From Burkholderiales bacterium 67-32 (GTDB lineage: Bacteria > Pseudomonadota > Gammaproteobacteria > Burkholderiales > Burkholderiaceae_B): a stretch of 64,000 nucleotides of DNA. A program made the position numbers and the translations under genes. Positions within the stretch are counted from its first letter, which is position 1. The number at the start of each line of letters is the position of its first letter. Shown piece by piece: positions 18,539 to 27,579 of the stretch. The stretch is from the NCBI GenBank assembly GCA_001898625.1, contig MKUP01000010.1, positions 711,355-775,354 of the forward strand. Direction: 5' to 3'. The notes beneath the pieces were generated by a model that had not been told where the DNA came from, searched no databases, and saw only the letters and a program-made list of their open reading frames with translations.

Positions 18539-20329
18539 CTAGGGCGAGGGATAGCCGACGGGCGGCATCATGTCGAGGACGTCGGACAGGCCGCCGGCGT
18601 CGCATGCCTTGCCGAAATACCAGCCCTGGAGCAGGTCGCAGCCCATGCGGGCCAGGAGCCTGGCCTGCTCCGAGGTTTCCACCCCCTCGGCCGTCACGGT
18701 CTTGCCCAGGCTGTGCGCGATATCGATGATGCCCCGCACGATGGCCTGGTCCTCGGTCGACGCCACCAGGTTGGCAACGAAGCTGCGGTCTATCTTCAGC
18801 CTGTCGATGGGAAGCAGGCGCAGGTGCGTCAACGACGCATGGCCGGTGCCGAAGTCGTCCAGCGCGATCTCGACGCCGGCCTCGTGCAGGCGGCGCAGGC
18901 CGTCCTCGACCCGCTTCTGGTTCAGGCCCAGGAACATGCTTTCCGTGACCTCGACGCAGAACCGGTCCGGGCCGATCCCGCTGTCGCGGAACAACGCGAA
19001 GAAACGGTCCAGGAAGACCTCGGAACGAAAGTCGGAGTTCGTCAGGTTGATCGCCACGCGGCCGAGCCGGATGTTCCGCGCATACAGCGCGTCCACGTCG
19101 CGGAATACGCGTTCGAGCATGAACATGCCCAACGCGGCGCGCACCGCCGGATCGGCGAAGCCTTCCTGGAACGCGGCCGGTGGCAGCAGGCCGCGCTGCG
19201 GGTGGCGCCAGCGCATCAGGGCTTCCAGCGCGACCTTGCCGCCCGGCGCGACCGGAACGATGGGCTGGTAATGCAGTTCGAATGCCTCGCGGCGCAGCCC
19301 CGTCTCGATCTCGGCCAGGAGTTCCGACTTGCGCTCGGCGGTTTCCCTGAGCGCGGGCTGGAAGCATTCCAGGCGATCGCGGCCCAGCGACTTGGCATGG
19401 TAGAGCGCGAGGTCGGCCGCCCGGAACATGCTTTCGCTGTCCTCGCCATGGCCGGGATACACGCAAACGCCCAGGCTGGCCGAACACCGCCGCGACGTCT
19501 CGGCAATGCGCAGGGGAACGCGCACGCACTCCAGCGCCCGCTCGAACACCTCGGTGGCCTCGCCGTCGGTGGCACCGGTCAGGACCAGCCCGAACTCGTC
19601 ACCCCCCATCCGCGAGACCGACAGGCGAGCGTCGTCCATCGCGCTCAGCCGCCGGGCGACTTCCCGCAGCAGTTCGTCGCCGGCCAGGTGACCGAAGAAG
19701 TCGTTGATCTCCTTGAAGGCGTCGACGTCCATCAGCCCCAGGTGGAATCCCGTGCCGGCCCGCCGGCATTCGCCGACCAGCGACGCCACGTGCTGGTGGA
19801 ACCAACTGCGGTTCGGCAATCCCGTCACCGGATCGACGTAGGCAATGCGCCGCAGGCTCTCCTTGCTGGTCATCAAGGCGTCCTCGAGCAGCTTGCGCTC
19901 GGTGATGTCCAGGCAGATCGAGGTATAGCTGTCCACCATCCCGTCCTGCAGGACATGGGGCACGATGGTCGTTTCCATCCAGTAGAGCGAGCCGTCCTTG
20001 CGCTGGTTGCAGATCTCGCCGTGCCAGACGCGGCCTTGCGAGATCTCGCGATACATGGCGCGGAAGAACGCCGTGCCGTGCAGGCCCGACTTCAATATCC
20101 GGTGATTGGAAGCCAGCAACTCCTGCCGCGAATAGCCGCTGATCTCGCAGAACCGCGCGTTGACATAGGTAATGGTGCCCCGGGCATCGGTGCTGGCCAC
20201 GATGGCGGCGCAGTCCAGCGCGTAGCGGATGAAATCGGTTTCCGGCTCGAGGCCGCCCGGGAATTTCGCATCGTTGGCCGGTTCCCTCGTGCCGACTGCC
20301 CGTCGGCTGTTGTTGTACTGCGGGGGCAC
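18539..20329 (-). CDS. PAS-GGDEF-EAL cyclic di-GMP signalling protein
   Basis: A 596-residue protein from GTG at 20329, which has a GGAGGGAG ribosome-binding site; an ATG at 20440 in the same frame lacks one. An N-terminal PAS domain with PAC-type tail (YVNARFCEISGYSRQELLASN to SYTSICLDITERK) is followed by a GGDEF domain with an intact GGDEF motif but no RxxD I-site. The EAL domain has all the key elements (EALMRWRHP, VEVTES, DDFGTGHASLTHL, LKIDRSF, AEGVET), so phosphodiesterase activity is likely. No membrane segment is seen, so it is a soluble sensor. It is co-oriented with and upstream of the diguanylate cyclase. Confidence 0.92.
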   Translation of the reverse strand: MPPQYNNSRRAVGTREPANDAKFPGGLEPETDFIRYALDCAAIVASTDARGTITYVNARFCEISGYSRQELLASNHRILKSGLHGTAFFRAMYREISQGRVWHGEICNQRKDGSLYWMETTIVPHVLQDGMVDSYTSICLDITERKLLEDALMTSKESLRRIAYVDPVTGLPNRSWFHQHVASLVGECRRAGTGFHLGLMDVDAFKEINDFFGHLAGDELLREVARRLSAMDDARLSVSRMGGDEFGLVLTGATDGEATEVFERALECVRVPLRIAETSRRCSASLGVCVYPGHGEDSESMFRAADLALYHAKSLGRDRLECFQPALRETAERKSELLAEIETGLRREAFELHYQPIVPVAPGGKVALEALMRWRHPQRGLLPPAAFQEGFADPAVRAALGMFMLERVFRDVDALYARNIRLGRVAINLTNSDFRSEVFLDRFFALFRDSGIGPDRFCVEVTESMFLGLNQKRVEDGLRRLHEAGVEIALDDFGTGHASLTHLRLLPIDRLKIDRSFVANLVASTEDQAIVRGIIDIAHSLGKTVTAEGVETSEQARLLARMGCDLLQGWYFGKACDAGGLSDVLDMMPPVGYPSP

Positions 20330-20565
20330 GCGCTCCCTCCTCCACGGCTGGGCCGTTCTCCCCTCCGGCGGCGCGAGGCCGGTCCGGCGCGGTGGGGGAA
20401 AACGGACCGCCCGATATTCTATTGACTGGAATGCCCCCATGATCCAGGAAATGACGCTTGTTTTCCATCGCCACGTGCGAGGCGCAACGGCCGAAGGGGC
20501 CGGCCGGAACAGGCGCGGCGGCGGATTCCGGTATGCTTGACGCCCTCAGAACGAGGAGACATCCC

Positions 20566-21528
20566 ATGTTCCGCAAATGTCTTGCCATCGCCGCGCTGGC
20601 GCTGGCCGCCACGGGCGCCCATGCCCAGGCCTATCCGTCCAAGCCCATCCGCCTCCTGATCCCCTTCCCGCCGGGCGGGGGCACCGACATTCTTTCCCGC
20701 CTCGTCGCCACCCGGTTGGGCGAATCCGAGAAATGGACCATCGTGGCCGAGAACCGCGCCGGCGCGGGCGGCACCATAGGCATCGCGGCGGCCGTGCGCG
20801 CGGCGCCCACCGGCTACGAGATGGTGATGGGCCAGAAGGACAACCTGGTGGTCGCGCCCTGGCTGTACAAGAGCGTGGCCTACGATCCGACCAAGGACCT
20901 GGTGGCCGTGGCGCACGTCGGCTATACGCCCATCGTCATCGTCACGCAGGCCGGTTCGCGCTTCAAGACCCTGGCCGACGTGGTCGCGGCGGCCAAGGCC
21001 GCGCCCGGCTCCATCACCTATGGCTCGCCCGGAAGCGGTACCACCATCCACCTGGCCGGCGAAATCTTCAAGGACGCCGCGAAGATCGACATCCGGCACA
21101 TCCCCTACAAGGGATCGAACGCCGCCATGATGGACGTGCTGGCCGGCAACGTCGACCTGCTGGTGTCCTCGGTGCCGTCGGCCATGGCGCAGATCCAGTC
21201 CGGCAAGCTGCGGGCCCTGGCCGTCACCAGCGCCAAGCGCAGCACCTCGCTGCCCGACGTGCCCACCGTCGCCGAACTCGGCTACAAGGGCTTCGACGTC
21301 AGCACCTGGTATGGCCTGTTCATGCCGGCGGGCACGCCCAAGGAAATCGTCGCCACCGTCAACACGGCGGTCAACAAGCTGCTGGCCCAGCCCGAGACCC
21401 GCGAGGCCATCCACGCCCAGGGCGCCGAGGCGCAGGCCATGTCCACCGAGGAATTCGCCCGGTTGCTCAAAAGCGACTACCTGAAGTGGAAAGACATCGT
21501 GCGCGCCGCCAACGTCACGGTGGAATGA
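20566..21528 (+). CDS. Bug-family substrate-binding protein (stand-alone)
   Basis: A 320-residue periplasmic receptor. Its signal peptide MFRKCLAIAALALAATGAHA is followed by YPSKPIRLLIPFPPGGGTD, then VAENRAGAGGTIGIAAAV and ITYGSPGSGTTIHLAGEIF. ATG at 20566 is preceded by GAGGAGACATCCC. It has no catabolic partner on its strand. The PAS-GGDEF-EAL gene diverges from it across a 236-bp intergenic region, and an RcnB-like gene follows after 127 bp. The ligand cannot be predicted. Confidence 0.92.
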   Translation: MFRKCLAIAALALAATGAHAQAYPSKPIRLLIPFPPGGGTDILSRLVATRLGESEKWTIVAENRAGAGGTIGIAAAVRAAPTGYEMVMGQKDNLVVAPWLYKSVAYDPTKDLVAVAHVGYTPIVIVTQAGSRFKTLADVVAAAKAAPGSITYGSPGSGTTIHLAGEIFKDAAKIDIRHIPYKGSNAAMMDVLAGNVDLLVSSVPSAMAQIQSGKLRALAVTSAKRSTSLPDVPTVAELGYKGFDVSTWYGLFMPAGTPKEIVATVNTAVNKLLAQPETREAIHAQGAEAQAMSTEEFARLLKSDYLKWKDIVRAANVTVE

Positions 21529-21655
21529 CGCCGCCCACCTCTTGAAACAGGCTGCAATACCTGCATGGCCCCGTGGGGGTGGCACGGCCATGCGCGAGGC
21601 ATAGAATCGACGCAACGCCTGTGTTCCGGCGTTGCACTGCCTCAAGGAGATCATC

Positions 21656-22090
21656 ATGGCACCCAAGCGTCTGCTGGCGCATCTGCTGACCGGTATCCTG
21701 CTCGCGGCCTCGACCGCGACCTACGCGCAGGGCGGGCCTCCCGGCGGACGGCCCGGAGGCGGTCATGGCAACGACGGACGGGGACACCCGGGCATGAACC
21801 ATCCGGGACCGGGCCGCGGCCATGACATGGGACACGGCCCGGGCCGCGCGCCCGGCCACGATCACCGTGGCCCGCAGGGACGCGGCCCCGGGGACCCCGC
21901 CTATCGGCACTGGTCCAAGGGCGATCGCGTCCCCTACCCCTATCGCGGGCCGCAATACGTGGTGGACAACTGGCGCGGACACCGCTTGTCCCCGCCCCCG
22001 CGCGGCTATCACTGGATCAACGTCGGCGCCGACTACTTCCTGGTCGGCGTAGCCACCGGCATCGTGCTCCAGACCCTCCTCAACCCGTAG
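21656..22090 (+). CDS. RcnB-family periplasmic protein
   Basis: A 144-residue protein with a cleavable signal peptide (HLLTGILLAASTATYAQ). A Gly/Pro/His-rich spacer follows (about residues 26-80, with many GxG, HPG and GH repeats). The C-terminal RcnB domain contains YHWINVGADYFLVGVATG. The family includes E. coli RcnB, involved in nickel/cobalt homeostasis, but many members have no known function. The His-rich spacer could bind metals. ATG at 21656 follows AAGGAGATCATC. Confidence 0.85.
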   Translation: MAPKRLLAHLLTGILLAASTATYAQGGPPGGRPGGGHGNDGRGHPGMNHPGPGRGHDMGHGPGRAPGHDHRGPQGRGPGDPAYRHWSKGDRVPYPYRGPQYVVDNWRGHRLSPPPRGYHWINVGADYFLVGVATGIVLQTLLNP

Positions 22091-22104
22091 TCCCGTACGG
22101 CCCA

Positions 22105-22129
22105 CCTCCCGCGCCACCGCCGCGGGAGG
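22105..22129. terminator. Strong hairpin between convergent RcnB and Bug genes
   Basis: Perfect 9-bp stem CCTCCCGCG / CGCGGGAGG with a 7-base loop, in the 57-bp gap between two convergent genes. There is no T tract; it is probably a shared terminator or mRNA end stabiliser. Confidence 0.5.
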
Positions 22130-22147
22130 CCTTCGCCACGCAGGGCC

Positions 22148-23134
22148 CTAGTCCACCCGCACGCCCGCCGCCTTCACCAGCTTGCCGAAGCGCTCCGTGT
22201 CGGCGCGAACCAGCGACGCGAATTCCTCCGGCGTCCTGGTCTCGGTTCCGTCCACGCCCATCTTCACCAGTTGCTCGCGCACGTCGGGCGCCGCCATGGC
22301 CTTGGCGATGCCGTCGTGCAGCCGGTTGACGATGGCGGCCGGCGTGCCCTTGGGCGCGAAGACACCGTACCAGGTGGCGAAACGGTAGTCGGGCAGGCCC
22401 GACTCGGCCACCGTGGGCAGGTCGGGAAACTCCGCCAGCCGGCGCGCGCCGGTCACCGCCAGCGCGCGCAGCTTGCCCGTCTTCACGTAGGGCGCCGTGG
22501 TCGGATAGGTATCGAACCCGACCTGCAAGCGCCCCGCCAGCAGGTCGGGCATGGACTGCCCCGTGCTCTTGTACGGCACGTGCAGCAATTGCACCCCGGC
22601 CATGCTCTTGAACATCTCGCCGGCGATGTGCGGCGTGGTGCCGCTGCCGGCCGACGGGAAGCTGAGCTGGCCCGGATGCGCCTTGGCGTAGGCGATCAGC
22701 TCGGGCACGCTGTGCACCGGCACGGAAGGATGCACGGCGATGAAATGCGGCACCGACGCCGTCAGCGTCACGGGCGCGAAGTCCGTGGCGGTGTCGTACG
22801 GAATGTTGTTGAACAGATGCGGCAGGATGGTGTTGACCGACACCACCCCCATCATCAACGTATAGCCGTCGGGCGGCGCCTTGGCCACCATCCCGCCGGC
22901 CACGATGCCGCTCGCGCCCGGCTTGTTTTCCACCACTACCGACTGGCCGAGGATCTCGGACAGCCTGGGCGCGATGACCCGCGCCACCACGTCGGTCCCG
23001 CCACCCGGCGCGAATCCCACCAGCAACCGGATCGGCCGGCTCGGAAACGCATCGTCCTGCGCCCGGGCGGAGGAAGCCGCGCCCAGTACCGCCACCACCC
23101 CAACCCCCAACACACACCGCAGCAATCGGTTCAT
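22148..23134 (-). CDS. Bug-family substrate-binding protein (end of the IclR-linked unknown operon)
   Basis: A 328-residue periplasmic receptor with a clear signal peptide (CVLGVGVVAVLGAASSARA). The family segments FPSRPIRLLVGFAPGGGTD and VVVENKPGASGIVAGGMVAK follow, then FPSAGSGTTPHIAGEMF. It begins 22 bp after the M19 dipeptidase-like gene, behind TAGGAGCTG, and is the fourth gene of a minus-strand operon. Its ligand is presumably the substrate of that pathway, whose chemistry is unknown. Confidence 0.93.
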   Translation of the reverse strand: MNRLLRCVLGVGVVAVLGAASSARAQDDAFPSRPIRLLVGFAPGGGTDVVARVIAPRLSEILGQSVVVENKPGASGIVAGGMVAKAPPDGYTLMMGVVSVNTILPHLFNNIPYDTATDFAPVTLTASVPHFIAVHPSVPVHSVPELIAYAKAHPGQLSFPSAGSGTTPHIAGEMFKSMAGVQLLHVPYKSTGQSMPDLLAGRLQVGFDTYPTTAPYVKTGKLRALAVTGARRLAEFPDLPTVAESGLPDYRFATWYGVFAPKGTPAAIVNRLHDGIAKAMAAPDVREQLVKMGVDGTETRTPEEFASLVRADTERFGKLVKAAGVRVD

Positions 23135-23156
23135 GGCCCAGCTCCTAATCGACGAA

Positions 23157-24170
23157 TCAGCCTATCGTTTCACGCAACAACCTCATCCAGTTGCCCCCCA
23201 TAATCTTGTCGATGTCGGCCCGGCCGAAACCGCGCCGGTCCAGTTCGACAATGATGTTCTGCAATCCGGCGGGCGTGCGCATCCACTCGGACCAGCCTTC
23301 GTGTGGCGCGATCTCCATTTCCTTGGCCGGCGCGCTCTGGCGCGACCACTTCGCGTAGCGCCACCAGGTGCGCACCGAGCGCGGATGGCCGGGGCAGTAG
23401 TCGGTGCCGATGGCGACCGCGTCCACGCCCAGCAGATCCACGGTCCAGGCCACCATGTCGCCGAACTGCTCCAGCGTGGTCGCGGCGCCGTGCCGGGTCA
23501 TGTTGCGATTGGGGGTCAAGCCGATCACGCCGCCGCGCCGGGCCAGCTCGCGCAGGGCCTCGGTCTGCTTCAGGCGGCCCGCGCCATATACCGGCGTGCC
23601 CACGTATTCGCGCGGGTTGGCATGCGTGATGGCGACCGGCTTGCCGGACATCTGGATGGCTTCCAGGGTCGTACGCTCGCCGCAATGCGACAGGTCGATC
23701 AGGATGCCGAGCTGGTTCATTTCCTCCAGCGCCAGCTTGCCGAACCGCGACGAGATCCCGGTGTCCTTTTCCTCCCAGTAGCCGCAGCCGATGTAGTTCT
23801 GCAGGTTGTAGGTCAACTGCATCACGCACACGCCCAGTTGGCGGAACATGCCGAACAGATCCAGGTCGTGCTCCACCGGCGCGGTGTTCTGGAACCCGAA
23901 CATCACGGCCGTCCGGCCCGACGCGGCCACGGCCTCGATCTCGGCCACGCTGGCCGCGGGCGCGACGAGATCCCGGTTCTGCTCCAGCACCACGCGCCAC
24001 TTGCCCAGCAGGCCCAGGGTGTCGGCGGCGTTCTCCCACACTGCCACCGTGGTATTGACGCAGCCTATGCCAGCCTCGCGCCATTCCTCGAACCAGCGCC
24101 GCTCCGGCACCGGCATCGACAAGCCGTCGACGATGATGCCGACCTGTTTGTTGACCGTATTCATCTGCAT
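23157..24170 (-). CDS. M19 (renal/membrane dipeptidase) family protein with incomplete metal site
   Basis: A 337-residue protein clearly of the peptidase M19 fold. The distal zinc-ligand segments LIDLSHCGERT and AITHANPREYVG are intact, as are VAIGTDYCPGH and the end motif KIMGGNWMRLLRE. The N-terminal HxD pair expected after DG is replaced (VDGLSMP), and the bridging Glu segment reads FGFQNTAP. Three of the ligands used by characterised dipeptidases are therefore missing. This argues against ordinary dipeptidase activity and for a mononuclear hydrolase or lyase acting on a small metabolite. ATG at 24170 follows GAAGGACG; ATG at 24164 is an alternative. It lies 13 bp after the upstream gene, within the four-gene operon. 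Confidence 0.82.
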   Translation of the reverse strand: MQMNTVNKQVGIIVDGLSMPVPERRWFEEWREAGIGCVNTTVAVWENAADTLGLLGKWRVVLEQNRDLVAPAASVAEIEAVAASGRTAVMFGFQNTAPVEHDLDLFGMFRQLGVCVMQLTYNLQNYIGCGYWEEKDTGISSRFGKLALEEMNQLGILIDLSHCGERTTLEAIQMSGKPVAITHANPREYVGTPVYGAGRLKQTEALRELARRGGVIGLTPNRNMTRHGAATTLEQFGDMVAWTVDLLGVDAVAIGTDYCPGHPRSVRTWWRYAKWSRQSAPAKEMEIAPHEGWSEWMRTPAGLQNIIVELDRRGFGRADIDKIMGGNWMRLLRETIG

Positions 24171-24183
24171 CGTCCTTCGCGCG

Positions 24184-24930
24184 TCACGCGCATCCTTGGC
24201 TGGAGGGAACATGGCGGAGCATGCTCAGATCCATGTCGTCATCGGCGGGCGGGCGGCCTTGCAGCGTGCCGTCGTCGCGCAGGATGACCGGCCCGGCATG
24301 GCGGCGCGAGACCACCGAGTCCGGCGCCAGCGCCCCGTTCGACAAGGCATGGATGGCGCGCCACAGGCCGCCGTCGATCGGGTAGCCGTGGCGGATGGCC
24401 CCGGCCAGCAGCGGATCCCATTCATCCATGCCCAGCGGCCGCGCGGTGTTGAACAGCGTCACCACCGCCTTCTGCCCATGGCCCGCGCCCTCGTCGGGCT
24501 GCGAGACCTCGGCGCCCGTGCCGTAGCGGCGGCCCAGCCCAGCCATGACGTGCAACTCGTGCAGGTCCTGCACGCCCGACACGCGCAGCGTGGCACGACC
24601 CGCCGACCGGGCGCGCTCCACGCCCAGGTCCATCAGCGTGGGCAGCAGCACCCAGGCGTGGATGCCGCCGCCGTCCACCACTAGCGCGCCGTCGTCCGCA
24701 TCCTGCACCGACACCCGGTCCAGCGACCCTTCGCGCAGCCGTTCATAACCTTCGTACAAGGCGCGGAACCCGCCCAGCCCCATGGACTGGGAAAGCAGCA
24801 CCACTTCCCTCACGCTGTGCACATAGCCGGGCGGCAGGCGGCACACCAGCAGGATGCGGTCTATGCACATGCGCGCCTCGCGCACGGATACATCGAACAC
24901 GCGGGGAGAATCGACGGCTTCCCTGTTCAT
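24184..24930 (-). CDS. Uncharacterised protein, second gene of IclR-linked operon
   Basis: A 248-residue protein not confidently recognised. Its N-terminal helix pair (ARMCIDRILLVCRLPPGYVH, then LLSQSMGLGGFRALYEGYERL) is weakly reminiscent of DUF3726-type proteins, a memory-based impression that needs an HMM search. It has no signal peptide or membrane segment and appears cytoplasmic. ATG at 24930 overlaps the stop codon of the upstream 582-residue gene, so the two are translationally coupled and may form a complex. Confidence 0.75.
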   Translation of the reverse strand: MNREAVDSPRVFDVSVREARMCIDRILLVCRLPPGYVHSVREVVLLSQSMGLGGFRALYEGYERLREGSLDRVSVQDADDGALVVDGGGIHAWVLLPTLMDLGVERARSAGRATLRVSGVQDLHELHVMAGLGRRYGTGAEVSQPDEGAGHGQKAVVTLFNTARPLGMDEWDPLLAGAIRHGYPIDGGLWRAIHALSNGALAPDSVVSRRHAGPVILRDDGTLQGRPPADDDMDLSMLRHVPSSQGCA

Positions 24931-26675
24931 AGGACGGGCTCCTGGGGATAGAACCAATGGGGGTCGGCACCGGCGGCGATGTCCGCGGCCGTGGGCGCGC
25001 CCTGGTAGATGACGCCGCGCAGGTTGCGCTGCAGGTAGTCGCGCGTCTTGTCGATGCCATGTATGCCGATGTTGATGAAACGCGTGATCTCGCACGGCAC
25101 GAAATGCTCGCCCATGATGTTGGCGTGGGGCGAGTGGAAGGCCATGCCGCTGAGCGTCTGCACGCGGCTGACGATGAAGCGGTATTCGGGCTTTTCCAGC
25201 AGGAAGCGCGCGACGCTGGTGGCGGCCGGACGCTGGGAGATCTCGCGCTCCAGTCCCACCACCAGGCGTGGCAGGTCCAGCCCCAGGTTGAAGACCTCGC
25301 CCGCCTCGGCGCGCGGACCGCGGCGCGGCTCCTCGGCCGTGGCCGACTTGTACCAGACGAACTTCGACGCGCCTTCGGCGTCCAGGTCGATGTCGAAAGC
25401 CCAGCCGTATTCGGCATGCAGCAGGTCGCGCAGATGGCCGATGGACATCGACGGATCGGTCGCGTATTCCTCGTCCACCGCCAGGCCCTCGGCCAGGCGG
25501 TCGCACAGTTCGGGCACCAGCTCGGTCAGCAGGCCCAGGAAGGTCTCGTAGGCTTCCTCGTGCACCGTGCCGTCCAGCGCGTCGCACAGCGCGGACAAAG
25601 GATAGCGTTCGGCATTGCCCCGCACCGTGCCGGTATCGTGCAGCGCCTGCACCTGCGCCCGGATCGCCGCCAGGTCGGCGGCAAGGTCGGCGCTGGCCGT
25701 GAACTGTTCATAGTCCATCCGGTCTTCGCGCCGAAAGGCAATGGCCTTGTCCAACAGTTTGAGCAGCAGCACCAGCTTCGCGTCGCCGGCCGCCACGCGC
25801 AGCCGCTTGGCGCCCACGATGGCCTGTTCCCGCGCCCGCACCCAATGGTGCACCATCTTGGGATGGTTGTTCACGTACAGGATCAGGCCCAGCGCCGACG
25901 CGTTGCCCACACCCAGGAAACGCTCGATCTCCGGCGCCAGCCGCGCCGCCGCCGGCGAAGCGCAGCGCGCCAGGTGGTTGACCAGGTCCACCGAGAACAC
26001 CCGCATCATGTAGGCGCACAGCATCTGCGCGTCCAGCGGCCGCCGCAGCGGATGCGTGCTTTCCAGCGCGCGGAACGAACGGGTGCCGAAGGTACCGTTG
26101 CCGTCCAGCCCGGTATTGCGCATCAGGTAGCAGACATCGGCCAGCGTCGGCACGTCGGGCTGGCGCCCCCGCGCCAGCGACTCCACCGTGTGGTTGAACA
26201 CCCGCGCGCTGCGGTTCGAGCGGGCCCAGATCAAGGTGCCCGGTGTAGCGCGGCCGGCGTAGAGCTTGGGGATTTCCTCGCCGGTGATGCGGATGTCGCG
26301 TTCGGACACCGGCCCTTCGACCAGCGCCGCCATCATGTCCCAGGCGCGGCCGATGATGCGGCCCGCCCGCCCTTCCATCTTGGGCTCGAACGAATGGACG
26401 ATGAAATCGAACGGCATCGCGCCCGTGTCGATGCGATACAGCGCGGTGCCTCGCGCGCGATCGTCGATCTGCCAGCGCACCCGCTCGATGGTCCAGCGCT
26501 CGCGTATGGCCTTGGCCATCAGCAGCCGGGACACGCTCAGGCGGCTGGCCTGCATCACGCCCATGCGGGCGGGCGTCATCAACAGATCCGCGCTGCGGAT
26601 GCGAGGCTCGCGCCCGGCTTCGGCGCCGGCTTGCGCCGGGGCCGCGGCGGCCTCTTCCACATCGGCAAAGTCCAT
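24927..26675 (-). CDS. Uncharacterised 582-residue protein, first gene of IclR-linked operon
   Basis: A large soluble protein I do not recognise. No signal peptide or transmembrane helix is visible. It is mostly alpha-helical in character, with conserved-looking segments such as LYVNNHPKMVHHWVRARE and HSPHANIMGEHFVPCEITRF. ATG at 26675 has AGGAG 6 bp upstream; the frame extends to 26714. It is the promoter-proximal gene of a four-gene unit (this gene, the 248-residue protein, the M19-like protein, the Bug receptor). The unit is divergent from an IclR regulator, a typical catabolic layout. It may be a new enzyme of an uncharacterised pathway. Confidence 0.8.
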   Translation of the reverse strand: MDFADVEEAAAAPAQAGAEAGREPRIRSADLLMTPARMGVMQASRLSVSRLLMAKAIRERWTIERVRWQIDDRARGTALYRIDTGAMPFDFIVHSFEPKMEGRAGRIIGRAWDMMAALVEGPVSERDIRITGEEIPKLYAGRATPGTLIWARSNRSARVFNHTVESLARGRQPDVPTLADVCYLMRNTGLDGNGTFGTRSFRALESTHPLRRPLDAQMLCAYMMRVFSVDLVNHLARCASPAAARLAPEIERFLGVGNASALGLILYVNNHPKMVHHWVRAREQAIVGAKRLRVAAGDAKLVLLLKLLDKAIAFRREDRMDYEQFTASADLAADLAAIRAQVQALHDTGTVRGNAERYPLSALCDALDGTVHEEAYETFLGLLTELVPELCDRLAEGLAVDEEYATDPSMSIGHLRDLLHAEYGWAFDIDLDAEGASKFVWYKSATAEEPRRGPRAEAGEVFNLGLDLPRLVVGLEREISQRPAATSVARFLLEKPEYRFIVSRVQTLSGMAFHSPHANIMGEHFVPCEITRFINIGIHGIDKTRDYLQRNLRGVIYQGAPTAADIAAGADPHWFYPQEPVL

Positions 26676-26748
26676 GCATGCTCCTGTCGTCATCGCGCCG
26701 GCCACGCGGCGCATCGGGAAACACCTGGCCGGCTACCCGGCCTTGATG

Positions 26749-26763
26749 TATTCTATTAGAATA
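26749..26763. promoter_or_regulatory. Palindromic operator candidate upstream of unknown operon
   Basis: TATTCTA-T-TAGAATA is a perfect 7-bp palindrome in a strikingly A+T-rich stretch between the divergent 582-residue gene and the IclR gene. The core TTCTAT recurs at 26771 and 26785, giving three direct copies. Confidence 0.6.
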
Positions 26764-26766
26764 CTT

Positions 26767-26785
26767 ATGATTCTATTTAAATCAT
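26767..26785. promoter_or_regulatory. Second inverted repeat in the IclR/unknown-operon promoter region
   Basis: ATGATT-CTATTTA-AATCAT forms a 6-bp inverted repeat with a 7-bp spacer. It lies 54 bp upstream of the IclR start and next to the palindrome at 26749-26763. Confidence 0.5.
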
Positions 26786-26838
26786 TCTATACTTCCCATC
26801 CGGGAATGCAAGAATTTTTCTGACGAGGAAGCTGCGCC

Positions 26839-27570
26839 ATGCTCGAAGCGCGCGAAGCCGGCGGCGTCCGGCCGCTCAGTTCGGTACTGAAGACGCTGCA
26901 ATTGCTGGATCTGCTGGGCAAGTCCGACCGCCCCATGAAGCTGATGGAACTCGCGGCCGCCTCGGGCAGCAGCCGGGCCACGACCTACCAGAAGCTGCTG
27001 ACGCTGATGGAAGCGGGTTGGCTGGAACAGACCGACCAGGGCAGCTACCGCCTGTCGCTGCACGCGGCGCTGGTAGGGGAAACAGCGCTGGTGCAGGCCA
27101 ACCTGGGGGAACGGTTCGCGCACGTGATGCAGGAGATGGTCCTGCAGGTGGGGGAAACGGCCTCGCTGGCCGTGCTGAACGGCAATTGCGTGCGGCTGGT
27201 GCGCCGCGTGGAAGCGCAGCAGGTGGCGGTGCGCGCCGACGTCAAGGTCGGCACCCTGCTATCCCTGAACGACAGTTCGTCCGGCCGGGTGCTGACCGCG
27301 TTCTCCAGCCCGGCCTACCGGGAGATGCTCCAGCGCCAGGGCGCCGTGCTGGCCAGGCCGGCCATGCTCAAAGAGATCACGGCGCAAGGCTACGCGGTCT
27401 CGGAAGGCACCGACACGCCGGGGGTGCAGTCGGTGGCCATGCCGGTGTTCGATGCCAAGGGCGCGTGCATCGCCGCGCTGTCCCTGGTCACGCCGGCCTC
27501 GCGCTTCGATCCGGACAAGCTGATCGGACCGTTGCGCGCGGCCGTGCAAACGCTCAACCAGTTGAAGTAG
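26839..27570 (+). CDS. IclR-family transcriptional regulator (unknown catabolic operon)
   Basis: A 243-residue regulator. The winged helix-turn-helix occupies about residues 12-70 (MKLMELAAASGSSRATTYQK), and the effector domain contains SLAVLNGNCVRLVRR and SLNDSSSGRVLTAF. It is divergent from the four-gene operon that begins with the 582-residue protein. The intervening 163 bp is A+T-rich and holds palindromic elements. ATG at 26839 follows GAGGAAGCTGCGCC. Its target is inferred to be the divergent operon and itself. Confidence 0.9.
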   Translation: MLEAREAGGVRPLSSVLKTLQLLDLLGKSDRPMKLMELAAASGSSRATTYQKLLTLMEAGWLEQTDQGSYRLSLHAALVGETALVQANLGERFAHVMQEMVLQVGETASLAVLNGNCVRLVRRVEAQQVAVRADVKVGTLLSLNDSSSGRVLTAFSSPAYREMLQRQGAVLARPAMLKEITAQGYAVSEGTDTPGVQSVAMPVFDAKGACIAALSLVTPASRFDPDKLIGPLRAAVQTLNQLK

Positions 27571-27579
27571 CGCCGGCGG

